Shown: positions 44,419 through 54,518 of the stretch, one piece after another
Position numbering within the stretch: the first letter of the stretch is position 1
Layout of the letters: every line of letters starts with the position of its first letter
NCBI GenBank assembly: GCA_014896315.1
Contig: JADBKP010000011.1
Location: 1-64,000, forward strand
Direction of reading: 5' to 3'
Length of the DNA stretch: 64,000 nt
From: Limnochordales bacterium
GTDB taxonomy: Bacteria; Bacillota; Limnochordia; Limnochordales; DUMU01
The notes under the pieces: generated by a model
Told to the model about the DNA's origin: nothing
Database searches by the model: none
What the model saw: the letters and a program-made list of their open reading frames with translations, nothing else
Position numbers and translations under genes: made by a program

Positions 44419-45272
44419 TGTCCGCGCATCAGGTTAGATGGGAGAGGGGCAAGTCGATGCAAGAGGTCGAGCGGCGGCAGGCGGGAGAGGTTCTGCCCGT
44501 TCGCATTCACCCCACGGCAATAGTTCATCCCGGGGCACAGCTCGGGCGGGGCGTGACCATAGGTCCGTATGCAATCGTGGGTGAGCACGTCATTCTCGGC
44601 GACGAAACCTGGGTGGGACCACGGGCCGTTGTCGAAGGCTGGACCATCGTCGGCCGCCGCAACGTCATCGGTGCCGGTGCTGTCATCGGAAATGAGCCAC
44701 AGGACTTGAAGTTCAAGGGGGAGCAGACCTGGCTTATCATCGGCGACGACAACGAGATTGGTGATCTGGTTACCATCAGCCGGGGGACGGCCGCAGGTCG
44801 TGGCGAGACCCGTATCGGCAACCGGTGCCGCATCCTGGCGCAGGCGCACGTTGCGCATGACTGCCAGCTTGGCAACGAGGTGGTGGTGGAGCGGGGAGCC
44901 GGGCTGTCGGGTCATGTAGAGGTGGAGGACCTGGTGATTATCGGGGCCCATGCCGGCATACACCAGTTCACCCGGATCGGCAAAGGTGCTCTGGTACAGG
45001 CTCAGGCCATGGTTAACAAGGATGTGCCGCCTTATGTGGTGGTGGCCGGCAATATCGCGCACGTCGTGGGACAGCACCTGGACGGAATCAGACGGGCGGG
45101 ACTCTCCCACCGGGAGGCCCAGGATGTACAGCGGGCTTTTGAACTGCTTTATCAGGCCGGCCTCAATGTATCTCAGGCCATCGAGCAGATGGAACAGGAG
45201 CTGGGGGGCTCGCCGGAGATCGATCACTTTATCCGGTTTCTCCGCAATGCCGAGCGGGGGATCTGCCGGTGA
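44418..45272 (+). CDS. lpxA: UDP-N-acetylglucosamine O-acyltransferase LpxA
   Basis: IHPTAIVHPGAQLGRGVTIGPYAIVG, GNEPQDLKFKGEQTWLIIGDDNEIGDLVTISRGT, AHVAHDCQLG, GAHAGIHQFTRIGKGALV. Confidence 0.96.
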   Translation: MSAHQVRWERGKSMQEVERRQAGEVLPVRIHPTAIVHPGAQLGRGVTIGPYAIVGEHVILGDETWVGPRAVVEGWTIVGRRNVIGAGAVIGNEPQDLKFKGEQTWLIIGDDNEIGDLVTISRGTAAGRGETRIGNRCRILAQAHVAHDCQLGNEVVVERGAGLSGHVEVEDLVIIGAHAGIHQFTRIGKGALVQAQAMVNKDVPPYVVVAGNIAHVVGQHLDGIRRAGLSHREAQDVQRAFELLYQAGLNVSQAIEQMEQELGGSPEIDHFIRFLRNAERGICR

Positions 45273-46126
45273 GTGGTTCAGCGGACCCGCTTGCGGCTCA
45301 TCCGGTGGCCATCCTGGCGGGACGGGGAAACCTTCCCGTAGAAGGGGTGAAGCGGGCTCTCGCCTCGGGTCGGCCGGTGGTGGTTGTTGCGGTCGTCCCG
45401 GGGGTGGCGGTAGAGCTGGCACGGCTTGCTACAGTCTACCGGGAAATACCGTTTCAGCGGTGGCAGGATGTGGTGAATTGCCTGCAGTTCAGCGGGGTAA
45501 CAAGTTGTTATTTTTTGGGTAAAATCGAGAAACGAGATGCGCTCTTTCAGGGCGCTTGCTGGGACGAACGGGGGCGGCGGGTCATGGCCACCACGCCGCT
45601 CCACTCCGATGATATCCTGCTGGCTGCCTTTGCCGATGATCTAGCGTCGGTCGGGGTGGAGCTGCGGCCGCAGGCCGAACTTCTCGCCGACCTTTTGGCG
45701 CCGCCCGGAGTTTGGACTGGTGAGGAGCTTGCCGAAGCCGAGCGGCGGGACATTGCGTACGGATACCGGCTAGCCCGGGTCGTTGCCGACCTGGACGTGG
45801 GTCAGACGGTGGTGGTAAAAGACGGAGCGGTGGTGGCGGTGGAGGCCATCGAGGGTACGGACGCCTGTTTGCTGCGGGGAGCGCAGCTCGCAGGTGCCGG
45901 AGCGGTGGCGGTGAAAGTGGCCGGAGGGAGTCAGGACCCTCGCTTTGATCTGCCCACCGTTGGGCCGGATACTTTGACCATATTGAAGGAGTGCCGGTAT
46001 CGAATTCTGGCGGTGGAGGTCGGGCGCACGCTCGTACTGGAACGGGATTCCCTAGTGGCCGCTGCCCGGGCGGCGGGAGTGAAGCTGGTGGGGTGGCCGC
46101 TGCCGGGCGAGGGGGCTGGTACTTAG
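45269..46126 (+). CDS. lpxI: UDP-2,3-diacylglucosamine pyrophosphatase LpxI (DUF1009)
   Basis: VAILAGRGNLPVEGVKRA..., YFLGKIEKRDALF, DVGQTVVVKDGAVVAVEAIEGTDACLLRGAQLAG, VVKVA-GGSQDPRFDLPTVGPDTL. Confidence 0.93.
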   Translation: MSGSADPLAAHPVAILAGRGNLPVEGVKRALASGRPVVVVAVVPGVAVELARLATVYREIPFQRWQDVVNCLQFSGVTSCYFLGKIEKRDALFQGACWDERGRRVMATTPLHSDDILLAAFADDLASVGVELRPQAELLADLLAPPGVWTGEELAEAERRDIAYGYRLARVVADLDVGQTVVVKDGAVVAVEAIEGTDACLLRGAQLAGAGAVAVKVAGGSQDPRFDLPTVGPDTLTILKECRYRILAVEVGRTLVLERDSLVAAARAAGVKLVGWPLPGEGAGT

Positions 46127-46148
46127 GAGGCAGAGGAGGCAGGTAGCC

Positions 46149-47333
46149 TTGGCAGGCTTGATCTGGGTGAGCGCCGGCGAAGCATCGGGTGACCGACACG
46201 GGGCGGCCCTGGTTGCCGCACTGCGGGCGCTCTGCCCGGAGCTCCGGTTCGCGGGCCTGGGGGGGCCGGCCATGCGCCAGTGTGGGGTTGAGATCGTCTA
46301 TGACCCCACCTCACTGAGCACTGTAGGGTTCCTCGAGTCTTTGCGGGCGACCGTCCCTTTGCGGCGGGTTCTGCAGAGACTGACCGGACTCTGGGAGAAC
46401 TGCCGTCCTGATCTGGCCGTTCTCATCGACTTTCCCGGCTTTAACCTCCGCCTGGCCGAAATGCTGCACCAGCGAGGGATACCGGTCGTCTACTATCTTC
46501 CTCCCACCGCCTGGCTGTGGGGTGAGGGGCGGGCACTGCAGGTAGCCCGCAACTGCGTACAGGTTCTCTGCACCCTGCCTGTCGAGCTGCCCGTTTATGA
46601 GAAGGCCGGGGCAGCCGTGCGGCTGGTGGGCCATCCGGTACTGGATTACACGGCGAATGCTCCCACGCGGGAGGAGGCCCGCCGACAGTTGAATCTTGAC
46701 CCTGATACACCCTGCTTTGCTCTCCTGCCCGGCAGCCGTACTCAGGAATTGGATGAACTGTTGCCCCCGCTTGTCAAAGCAGCCTCCCTGGTGCGCCGGG
46801 AGCTGCCGTCGGCCTGTTTTCTGCTTCCGGCCGCCCCGACGCTGGGTGAGAGCCGCATCAGGGAGATGGCAGAACGGTTGAGCCCCGGAACGGTCAGGGT
46901 CTTACCCGGTCCGCAGTGGATGTATCCGATCCTGCGGGCGGCCGACGGCGCTGCCGTGGCCAGCGGGACGGCGACCCTGGAGGCTGCCGTTCTAGGAACC
47001 CCCATGGTTATCATCTACCGAACCTCGCTCTCAACGTATCTTATCGGTCGCAAGCTGCTGCACTTGCACTACGTGGGCATGCCTAACATCCTGGCCGGTG
47101 AGGAGATCGTCCCCGAGCTGCTGCAGCACCGGGTGACGGCAGAAAACATAGCGCAGCATCTGCTGAACTTTTTCCGGGATGCGCAGCTGCGGCGGAGGAT
47201 ACAGTCGGCGCTGGCCAGCGTGGTCCGGCAACTGGGGACGCCGGGGGTAGCTGCCCGGGCGGCGCAGGCTGTATGGGAGATACTGGAGCGGCGCCGGGGG
47301 CAGGCGGAGAGTGCAGGCGAGCGGAAGGAATAG
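46149..47333 (+). CDS. lpxB: Lipid-A-disaccharide synthase LpxB
   Basis: LIWVSAGEASGDRHGAALVAAL, FAGLGGPAMRQCGVEIVYDPTSLSTVGFLESLR, VLIDFPGFNLRLAEMLHQRGIPVVYYLPPTAWLWGEGR, LLPGSRTQELDELLP. Confidence 0.95.
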   Translation: MAGLIWVSAGEASGDRHGAALVAALRALCPELRFAGLGGPAMRQCGVEIVYDPTSLSTVGFLESLRATVPLRRVLQRLTGLWENCRPDLAVLIDFPGFNLRLAEMLHQRGIPVVYYLPPTAWLWGEGRALQVARNCVQVLCTLPVELPVYEKAGAAVRLVGHPVLDYTANAPTREEARRQLNLDPDTPCFALLPGSRTQELDELLPPLVKAASLVRRELPSACFLLPAAPTLGESRIREMAERLSPGTVRVLPGPQWMYPILRAADGAAVASGTATLEAAVLGTPMVIIYRTSLSTYLIGRKLLHLHYVGMPNILAGEEIVPELLQHRVTAENIAQHLLNFFRDAQLRRRIQSALASVVRQLGTPGVAARAAQAVWEILERRRGQAESAGERKE

Positions 47334-47336
47334 AGA

Positions 47337-48620
47337 TTGATGCCGGGTCCGGTCCGTTTCGTGCTGACCACAAACAGCCCGGGAGAGGTTTCTGGCTGGC
47401 TTACACCTGTGGTGGCCGCCCTGCGGGAGCGCTACCCTGCGGCGGCGATCCACGTCTTCCTGCCACCCTGCGATTTCGCGAGCGGCGCGGAGGCGGAGGT
47501 TGTCCGCAGCATAGCGGGGATAGACGGTGTGTGGAGGCCGCGGGAGTACCTGCGGTTTGCCCTGGCCGGGCTCGGGCCACCGGGCTTGCCACGTCGGGGC
47601 GCGGGGGCGGTTATCTTCCTGGGTGGAGACCTCATTCATGCGGTCTTGCTCTCGCGCCGGCTGGGCTTGCCGGCCTTCGCATACACCGAGGGCTTTGCTC
47701 GCTGGTCTGGCAGTTTCCGCCGGTTCTTCCTGCCCGACCGCCTGGCCCGGGAAAAGGCGATCCGGCGGTACGGTGCGCCCGCCGCCAAGCTTGAGATCGT
47801 GGGGAATCTGATGGTGGACGCGGTGCACAGGGCCCTGGCCGCTGCCACGGCTGCGGCCCTTCCCCCTGGCCTGGCCGAGGGCAACTTCGTCGTGCTTCTC
47901 CCCGGGAGCCGTCCCCCCGAGTTTCGCCAGGTCTTCGGCCTCTTCCTGCGTGCTGCCGCTCGTCTGGCGCTGCCCGCTGTCGTGCTGCTCTCCCCGTTCA
48001 TCTCCTGGCGCGTGGCAGAAGAGGTACTTAAAGCCTCCCGGGGTCGACCTGACCGCTTTCTTTACCCGGTTGGGGGCGTACTTGGGCCGGCTCCCGCCGA
48101 GCTGGCCCTGCCGGCGGAGACCGGCTCCGAGAGCCGCCTGCTGGTTACCGACGACGGCCGAGTGCTGCCGGTCTACCGGGCCCCTGCTGCCATCCGTTAC
48201 CAGTTGATGGCCAGGGCCCGCGCGGCTCTCTGCCTGCCGGGCACAAACACGTTGGAGATGGCGACGCTCGGGCTTCCGGCGGTGGTTGCTCTGCCGCTGC
48301 AACGTCCCGATCTGATCCCCCTGCCGGGGTTGGCCGGAATTCTGGGCAGGCTACCCGGAGCCGGTCGCTTTATAAGAAAGGCCGTAGTGGAGAGGGAGGC
48401 GGCCCGACGACAGTGGCTTGCCCTTCCCAACCTTATCTTCAACGGCCCGCTGCTGCCGGAAGTGCGGGGAAGAGTTACACCCCAGACCCTGGCCGATGCG
48501 TTGGAAAAGCTGCTGGCAGAGGAGCCGGGATGGCGACGGGCCCGGCTGCGGGAGGTGGCCGGGCCGGCCGGGGCGGCTGCCCGGCTGGTGGAAGCAATCG
48601 CTCGTGAACTGCAGTTGTGA
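47337..48620 (+). CDS. LpxB-related glycosyltransferase-like protein
   Basis: VRFVLTTNSPGEVSGWLTPVVAALRERYPAAAIHVFLPPCDFASGAE, VVLLPGSRPPEFRQVF, LCLPGTNTLEMATLGLPAVVALPLQRPDLIPLPGLAGIL. Confidence 0.8.
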   Translation: MMPGPVRFVLTTNSPGEVSGWLTPVVAALRERYPAAAIHVFLPPCDFASGAEAEVVRSIAGIDGVWRPREYLRFALAGLGPPGLPRRGAGAVIFLGGDLIHAVLLSRRLGLPAFAYTEGFARWSGSFRRFFLPDRLAREKAIRRYGAPAAKLEIVGNLMVDAVHRALAAATAAALPPGLAEGNFVVLLPGSRPPEFRQVFGLFLRAAARLALPAVVLLSPFISWRVAEEVLKASRGRPDRFLYPVGGVLGPAPAELALPAETGSESRLLVTDDGRVLPVYRAPAAIRYQLMARARAALCLPGTNTLEMATLGLPAVVALPLQRPDLIPLPGLAGILGRLPGAGRFIRKAVVEREAARRQWLALPNLIFNGPLLPEVRGRVTPQTLADALEKLLAEEPGWRRARLREVAGPAGAAARLVEAIARELQL

Positions 48621-48662
48621 ACAACTGGCCGACTTCTAGATCAACGAGAAGGCGTGTTAATC

Positions 48663-48671
48663 TGTTATACT
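48663..48671 (+). promoter_or_regulatory. Extended -10-like promoter element (TGTTATACT) upstream of msbA
   Basis: TG-T-TATACT in a locally AT-rich gap 58 nt before the msbA start; no clear -35. Confidence 0.35.
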
Positions 48672-48728
48672 TGTTGTGGCAAGACTGGTCACTTTTTTGC
48701 TCGTTGTTTTGTGAGAGGAGGGCAAAAC

Positions 48729-50513
48729 ATGTCTGTTAACCGTCGCCTCTTGATCATGCTGCGGCCTTATGTACTGCACATAGCTGCGGGCGTGCTGTCA
48801 GCTCTCCTGGTCAGCGGCGGGAACCTGCTTTTGCCCTTTCTCTTTGGTAAAGGACTGGTAGACCAAGTCTTGCTCGGTTTGAAGGATAGTTCGTTAGCAA
48901 GACTCAACTGGTTTGCTGCAACTATTATCATACTTACTGCCGTCAAAGGGGTTTTTAACTACAGTCGGCAATATTTCCTGGGCTATGCCGGGCACCGCTA
49001 CGCCATGGATTTGCGCGCCCTAATCTTCGACCGTTTGCAGGCGGTTTCCCTCGAGTACCATGAGCGAGAGCGGTCTAGCGAGAGCGTGGTACGGATTACC
49101 AGTGATGTGGCCGTACTCCAGCAACTTCTCTCGGGAACAGTGGCCGCCCTTGTCAGCGATGTGGTGATGTTGATCGGAATCCTGGCGTTCACCCTCTATA
49201 TCCACTGGAAGCTGGCCCTCCTCACCCTGCTGCTCTTCCCGTTCATCGGCTTCTTGATGGGGCGTTTCGGTGACAGGGTGCGGCACTTCACCCGCCAGAT
49301 GCAGGACCGCCTGGCCGACATAACCAACATCGTGCAGGAGACGCTGCTCGGCATCAGGGTTGTCAAGGCGTTCACCTTGGAGGAACAGGAGCGGCAGCGC
49401 TTTCACCGGCAAAACCAGGCGAGCTTCCGGGCCGGCCTGCGCACGGTGATGGCCCAGGCGACGATCAGTCCTCTTGTGGAGCTTCTGGTAGTCACGGGAA
49501 TGACCGGCATCGTATGGTATGGGGCGCGAGAGGTACTGGGCGGCCGGTTGAGTCCGGGAGACCTGGTCTCCTTCCTGAGTTATGCCGGGATGGCCAGCTC
49601 GCCGCTGGCCGCGCTGAGCCATCACTATGCCGCCATTCAGCAAGCCCGGGCAGCGGTGGAACGGATGCAGCCGCTCCTAGCCGCACCCGTCCGCGTGACG
49701 GATACGCCCGGAGCAATCCCCCTGCCCACGGTCAAGGGACGGGTCGTCTTCCGCAACGTTACCTTCGGCTACGAGCCCGACCGTCCCGTGCTGCACAACA
49801 TCAACCTGACTGTCGAACCGGGGCAGGTGGTGGCGCTGGTGGGGCCGAGCGGGGCGGGCAAAAGTACCCTGGTCCACCTTCTCCTGCGTTTCTATGACCC
49901 CCAGAGCGGGCAGATTGAGCTGGACGGCCACGATCTGCGCCACGTGACGCTGGAGTCTTTGCGCCGCCAGATCGGGTTCGTTCCCCAGGAAACGGTGCTT
50001 TTTGGCGTATCGGTACGGGAGAACATTGCCTGCGGGCGGCCGGGGGCAGGCGAAGATGAGATCATTGCCGCGGCTAAACTGGCCAACGCCGATGAGTTTA
50101 TCCGCCGGCTACCCCAAGGATACGATACTATCCTGGGTGAACGGGGGGTCCAGCTCTCGGGCGGGCAGCGACAGCGGCTTGCCATTGCCCGGGCGGTGTT
50201 GCGCAACCCGCGGCTTTTGATCCTGGACGAGGCGACGGCGGCGCTGGATGCCGAATCGGAGTATCTGGTGCAGCAGGCGCTGGAACGGCTGATGGCGGGT
50301 CGGACTACATTTATCATCGCTCATCGGTTTACCACGGTGCAGCGGGCCGACCTGGTGGTGGTACTCGACCGGGGACGCATAGTGGAGAGCGGTTCACCCA
50401 GGGAGTTACTCGGGCGACCGGGGTCGGTCTTCAGCCGGTTGCACCGGTTGCAGCTGGGTGCAGAGAGCGTCCAAGAGCCGGTAGGGACCAAAGCGGTCAC
50501 GGCGCGGGTCTGA
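48729..50513 (+). CDS. msbA: Lipid A export ABC transporter permease/ATPase MsbA-like
   Basis: ABC exporter TM domain fused to NBD: GPSGAGKSTLVHLLLRFYDPQSGQIELDGHDLRHVTLESLRRQIGFVPQETVLF, LSGGQRQRLAIARAVLRNPRLLILDEATAALDAESE. Confidence 0.93.
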   Translation: MSVNRRLLIMLRPYVLHIAAGVLSALLVSGGNLLLPFLFGKGLVDQVLLGLKDSSLARLNWFAATIIILTAVKGVFNYSRQYFLGYAGHRYAMDLRALIFDRLQAVSLEYHERERSSESVVRITSDVAVLQQLLSGTVAALVSDVVMLIGILAFTLYIHWKLALLTLLLFPFIGFLMGRFGDRVRHFTRQMQDRLADITNIVQETLLGIRVVKAFTLEEQERQRFHRQNQASFRAGLRTVMAQATISPLVELLVVTGMTGIVWYGAREVLGGRLSPGDLVSFLSYAGMASSPLAALSHHYAAIQQARAAVERMQPLLAAPVRVTDTPGAIPLPTVKGRVVFRNVTFGYEPDRPVLHNINLTVEPGQVVALVGPSGAGKSTLVHLLLRFYDPQSGQIELDGHDLRHVTLESLRRQIGFVPQETVLFGVSVRENIACGRPGAGEDEIIAAAKLANADEFIRRLPQGYDTILGERGVQLSGGQRQRLAIARAVLRNPRLLILDEATAALDAESEYLVQQALERLMAGRTTFIIAHRFTTVQRADLVVVLDRGRIVESGSPRELLGRPGSVFSRLHRLQLGAESVQEPVGTKAVTARV

Positions 50514-50519
50514 CTGGCA

Positions 50520-51743
50520 ATGGGTCGAGACGGAGACCGGCAGATGCAGATCATCGTAATAAGCAACGGCAGAGCAGAGGATCTGGTGGGAGCGGCGCTG
50601 GCCCGGGCCTTGCAGGCTCAGGAGCTGGAACGGGGCTGGCGCTTGCAGGTGATGGCGCTGCCGCTGCTGGGGGCGGGCGATGCGTACCGGGAGGCGGGGA
50701 TCGGCCTGCCCCTGGGCGCCGGTTTGGAGCTTCCCTCCGCCGGGTTTGGCCGGTTGGGGCTGATGGCTCTCTGGCGTGACCTTAAGGCCGGGCTCTGGTC
50801 GCATACACTACGGTGGGTGGGGCGGCTTGCCTGCGCCCTGGTGGGGACGAGCGGCAAAGCTACGAGCGGTTTGGTCTGTGTGGGCGACACATACTTGCTT
50901 TTTCTTGCCTGGCTGGCGAGCCGGCAATCCCACCGCCGCCTGCCCGTGTACTTCCTGCCCACGGCCAAAAGTGAATTGTTACGAGGCCATGGGCGGGCCG
51001 AGTACTGGTTGATGCGGCAGTTTACCCGCCATGTGTTTCCGCGCGATCGGGCGACCGAGGCGGCGCTCGTGCGGCGGCAGGTCAGGGCAACGTACGTGGG
51101 AAACCCTTTGCTTGAGGTGGGAGGAGTGGCCGAGGGATGGCGGCGGCGCCAGGAACGCCTGGGCGCAGATAGCAGGGACGGTGGGGAGTTTACCGTTGGG
51201 TTGCTGCCGGGAAGCCGGCAGGACAGCAGGGAGAATCTGGAGAAGCTACTGGCGGTGGCTCGTACCATCATGACGCTGCAGCCCGACGGCGGATGTCATT
51301 TTCTGGTGGGCTTGGCGAAGAGTGGAGGAAACAGCGCCGGTCGGAGCTCTGTCGTCCCCGAGGGTGTGGAAGTGGTGGATTTCCCGGAGCTACTGGCCCG
51401 GGCGGACCTGGTCATAGGGCTGGCTGGTTCCGCCCACGAACAGGCTGCCGCCCTGGGCATACCGGTGATCGCTTTTCCGGGGGGACGGCTGCAGTACACG
51501 GCCCGTTTTGCCCGAGCGCAAAAGCGTTTGCTCGGACAGGCGCTTGTGCTCTGCCCCGACTCGCCGGAGGCGGTGGCCCGGGCCGCCATCGCCTTACGAC
51601 ATGATCCCGACCGCCGGGCCAGGATGGCGGCTGCCGGCCGGGAGAGGATGGGCGACCCGGACAGCCGGGCGCTGGTGGCCATTGCCCGGGCCATTGCTGC
51701 CGACCTGGCTGCTGGTCCGGTCCAAGATCTTGCAAGGAGTTGA
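50520..51743 (+). CDS. Lipid-A-disaccharide synthase-related protein
   Basis: MQIIVISNGRAEDLVGAALARALQAQ...RLQVMALPLLGAGDAYREAGI; VYFLPTAKSELLRGHGRAEYWLMRQFTRHVFPRDRATEAAL; LLPGSRQDSRENLEKLL; GLAGSAHEQAAALGIPVIAFPGG. Confidence 0.82.
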   Translation: MGRDGDRQMQIIVISNGRAEDLVGAALARALQAQELERGWRLQVMALPLLGAGDAYREAGIGLPLGAGLELPSAGFGRLGLMALWRDLKAGLWSHTLRWVGRLACALVGTSGKATSGLVCVGDTYLLFLAWLASRQSHRRLPVYFLPTAKSELLRGHGRAEYWLMRQFTRHVFPRDRATEAALVRRQVRATYVGNPLLEVGGVAEGWRRRQERLGADSRDGGEFTVGLLPGSRQDSRENLEKLLAVARTIMTLQPDGGCHFLVGLAKSGGNSAGRSSVVPEGVEVVDFPELLARADLVIGLAGSAHEQAAALGIPVIAFPGGRLQYTARFARAQKRLLGQALVLCPDSPEAVARAAIALRHDPDRRARMAAAGRERMGDPDSRALVAIARAIAADLAAGPVQDLARS

Positions 51744-52702
51744 AACCGACGCACCAGTCAACGTCAACCCGAATCAGCATTGTGATACCGACCTACAACC
51801 GTCGGGATGTTGTCACGGCCACTATCCGCGGCCTCTGTGACCAGGAAGATGCCGGGCTTGAGCAGGGCAGACCCGTCTTCGAACTTATTGTCGTCGACGA
51901 CGGTTCAACCGACGGAACTTTGGAGGCGCTAGCGAAGCTGCGGGATTCCCTTCCGTTTCCCTTTCGCCTGATCGCGGGCTCTCACAGCGGCCCCGGGGTG
52001 GCAAGGAATATCGGCACGGAAGCGGCGGCCAGCCCACTTATCCTTTTCATCGACAGCGATCTGATCCCCGGGCGGCGGCTTGTGGCCGGGCACCTTCGGG
52101 GGCACGCCGCGGGTGGCAACCGCATCGTGCACGGGCCGGTGATCCAGGTCGAGACCCTGGACATTGCCAGGGCGCGGCGGCAGAAGGCCCGCATCACCGA
52201 CATGAGCCGCGGCTTCTTCGCCACCACCAACGTTTCCATTGCCAGAAAGCACCTTCTGGCGGCTGGTCTTTTCGACGCCGAACTGAGCCGGTACGCCTGG
52301 TGGGAAGATCTTGAACTCGGTGAAAGATTGCGCGCCCTGCCGGAGAAGCTTGAAGCCGTCTGGATACCCGAGGCGGCCGGATACCACTACAAACCGCCTC
52401 TGCGCCTGGCCGACCTCGAGCGGGTCTGCCGGCGGGAGGTTCAAAGGGCCCAGAGCGCTCTTATCTTTTACCGTAAACACCCAACCTGGGCCGTCCGCCG
52501 CAAGATTCCTTTGAGTCGCCTTGTCTTTGCCATAGAGCGGCTCATCTCCCTGGGGGACTGGCCGGCGAGCGAACGGGCAAACCGGCTGCTGGAGATGGCC
52601 GAGAGAGCCGGGTGGAGGAGGCTTTTCCAGATCCTTGCCTGGATCAAGATTCAGCATGCCTACTACGATACCTTGCGCCGGGAGCTGCGGGTGAGAGGTT
52701 AA
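51740..52702 (+). CDS. Glycosyltransferase family 2
   Basis: ISIVIPTYNRRDVVTATIRGLCDQ...FELIVVDDGSTDGTLEAL; ARNIGTEAAASPLILFIDSDLIPG. Confidence 0.93.
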   Translation: MKPTHQSTSTRISIVIPTYNRRDVVTATIRGLCDQEDAGLEQGRPVFELIVVDDGSTDGTLEALAKLRDSLPFPFRLIAGSHSGPGVARNIGTEAAASPLILFIDSDLIPGRRLVAGHLRGHAAGGNRIVHGPVIQVETLDIARARRQKARITDMSRGFFATTNVSIARKHLLAAGLFDAELSRYAWWEDLELGERLRALPEKLEAVWIPEAAGYHYKPPLRLADLERVCRREVQRAQSALIFYRKHPTWAVRRKIPLSRLVFAIERLISLGDWPASERANRLLEMAERAGWRRLFQILAWIKIQHAYYDTLRRELRVRG

Positions 52703-52715
52703 GTGACGTTAAGCG

Positions 52716-53675
52716 ATGGGAGGAAAGCACGTGCGTGCACTGGTCACCGGAGGAGCGGGCTTCATCGGGTCTCATATCGTCGCCAAGCTGCTTGCCGAGG
52801 GACACCGGGTGGCGGTGGTCGATGACCTGTCCACCGGAAAACGGGAGAACGTGCCAGCGGGAGCGCAGTTCTACCGTATGAGTTTGCTTGATCCCGAGCT
52901 ACCCGATGTAGTACAGCAGATCGAGCCAGATGTGGTCTTTCATCAGGCAGCGCAGGTCAAGGTGAGCTATTCGCTGGCCGATCCGGTCCAGGATGCCCGC
53001 ATCAACATCGAAGGGTCTCTCCGTTTACTGGAAGCCTGCCGGAAGGCGGGGTTGCCCAAAGTGGTCTACGCTTCTTCGGCCGCCGTCTATGGTGAACCGC
53101 AGACCGTTCCCCTGCCTGAGGATCATCCTCTTGCTCCCCTTTCCCCTTACGGGCTTTCCAAGCTCACGGTAGAGCGCTACCTTGCCATCTACCACTCTCT
53201 TTACGGGCTGCGTTATGCCGTGCTGCGTTACGCCAACGTATACGGCCCCCGGCAGGACAGCTCCGGAGAAGGGGGTGTGGTCGCCATCTTTGCCGACCGG
53301 GCCGTCCGGGGCAAACCCCTGGTGATCTACGGTGACGGTTCGCAGACACGGGACTTCGTCTATGTCGAAGACGTGGCCACGGCCAACCTCCTGGCCGCCA
53401 ACCCGGACCTGCCGGGTGAACTGGTGGTCAACATCGGGACGGGCCGCGAGATCAGCGTGAACGAACTGGCACGTGCTGTGGCCGCGCAGGCCGGCCATGA
53501 ACTGCCTTTCGTTTACGAGGCTCCTCGGGCGGGCGAGATCCGGCGCAGTAGTCTGGCCAACGGCCGGGCGATATCGGTCCTGGGCTGGTATCCGGCGACA
53601 GACCTGGCAGAAGGATTGGGCAAAACCCTGGCCTGGTACCGTGCGCATGCCCTGCCAGGGATTCCAGAGAAATGA
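52716..53675 (+). CDS. NAD-dependent epimerase/dehydratase (UDP-glucose 4-epimerase-like)
   Basis: VRALVTGGAGFIGSHIVAKLLAEGHRVAVVDDLSTGKREN; YASSAAVYGEP; YGLSKLTVERYL. Confidence 0.94.
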   Translation: MGGKHVRALVTGGAGFIGSHIVAKLLAEGHRVAVVDDLSTGKRENVPAGAQFYRMSLLDPELPDVVQQIEPDVVFHQAAQVKVSYSLADPVQDARINIEGSLRLLEACRKAGLPKVVYASSAAVYGEPQTVPLPEDHPLAPLSPYGLSKLTVERYLAIYHSLYGLRYAVLRYANVYGPRQDSSGEGGVVAIFADRAVRGKPLVIYGDGSQTRDFVYVEDVATANLLAANPDLPGELVVNIGTGREISVNELARAVAAQAGHELPFVYEAPRAGEIRRSSLANGRAISVLGWYPATDLAEGLGKTLAWYRAHALPGIPEK

Positions 53676-53758
53676 GGAAGGTAGCAGGGCGGCCGGCCTT
53701 GAACTCTTTACCTTGAACTCCTTCTCGCATTGGTGGCGAAAGGGCGGGAACGGAAACG

Positions 53759-54496
53759 GTGGAGGCGTCGGCAGCGGCAGAAATACGGGCGGAGGGGCTG
53801 GTCAAACGGTACGGTGGGCGGACCGTCGTCAACGGTGTAAGTCTAACCGTCAGCCGGGGACAGGTGGTCGGGCTGCTCGGCCCAAACGGGGCGGGCAAGA
53901 CCACTACCTTCTACATGCTGGTCGGTCTGGAACAGCCGCAGCGGGGGCGGGTGTTTATCGGCGACCTGGACGTGACGGGTTGGCCCATACACCGGCGGGC
54001 GCGCCTGGGTGTAAGCTACCTGCCCCAGGAAGCCTCAATCTTCCGCAAGCTGACTGTAGAGGAGAACCTCCGGGCGGTGCTCGAGGTGTTACCCCTTTCC
54101 CGCAAGGAGCGGGAGGAGCGTCTCGAGGAGTTACTCTCGGGCTTTGGCCTGACCGCTTTGCGCCGGCAGAAGGGTTACATGCTTTCCGGCGGTGAAAGAC
54201 GCCGGACGGAGATCGCGCGTGCCCTGGCGACACGGCCCGCCTTCCTCCTGCTGGACGAGCCTTTTACCGGGGTCGACCCCATCGCAGTGGCCGAGTTGCA
54301 GGAGCTGATCCGGGCGATCCGCCGGGAGGGGATTGGCATTCTGGTGACCGACCACAACGTGCGGGAGACGCTCGCCATCTGCGACCGGGCCTACATCGTC
54401 CATGCAGGCCGCGTCCTGCTGGAAGGCCCGCCCGACCGACTGGTGGGGGATCCCGAAGCACGCCGGTTCTACCTGGGTGAGAGCTTTTCGCTGTAG
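53759..54496 (+). CDS. lptB: LPS export ABC transporter ATP-binding protein LptB
   Basis: [137 protein letters not shown]. Confidence 0.96.
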   Translation: MEASAAAEIRAEGLVKRYGGRTVVNGVSLTVSRGQVVGLLGPNGAGKTTTFYMLVGLEQPQRGRVFIGDLDVTGWPIHRRARLGVSYLPQEASIFRKLTVEENLRAVLEVLPLSRKEREERLEELLSGFGLTALRRQKGYMLSGGERRRTEIARALATRPAFLLLDEPFTGVDPIAVAELQELIRAIRREGIGILVTDHNVRETLAICDRAYIVHAGRVLLEGPPDRLVGDPEARRFYLGESFSL

Positions 54497-54518
54497 GGCA
54501 GAGGCGGTGGCGGGGAGA

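Noticed and set aside
43512-45422. 636-aa minus-strand ORF spanning lpxC-lpxI
   Set aside because: Spans four recognisable plus-strand genes; spurious
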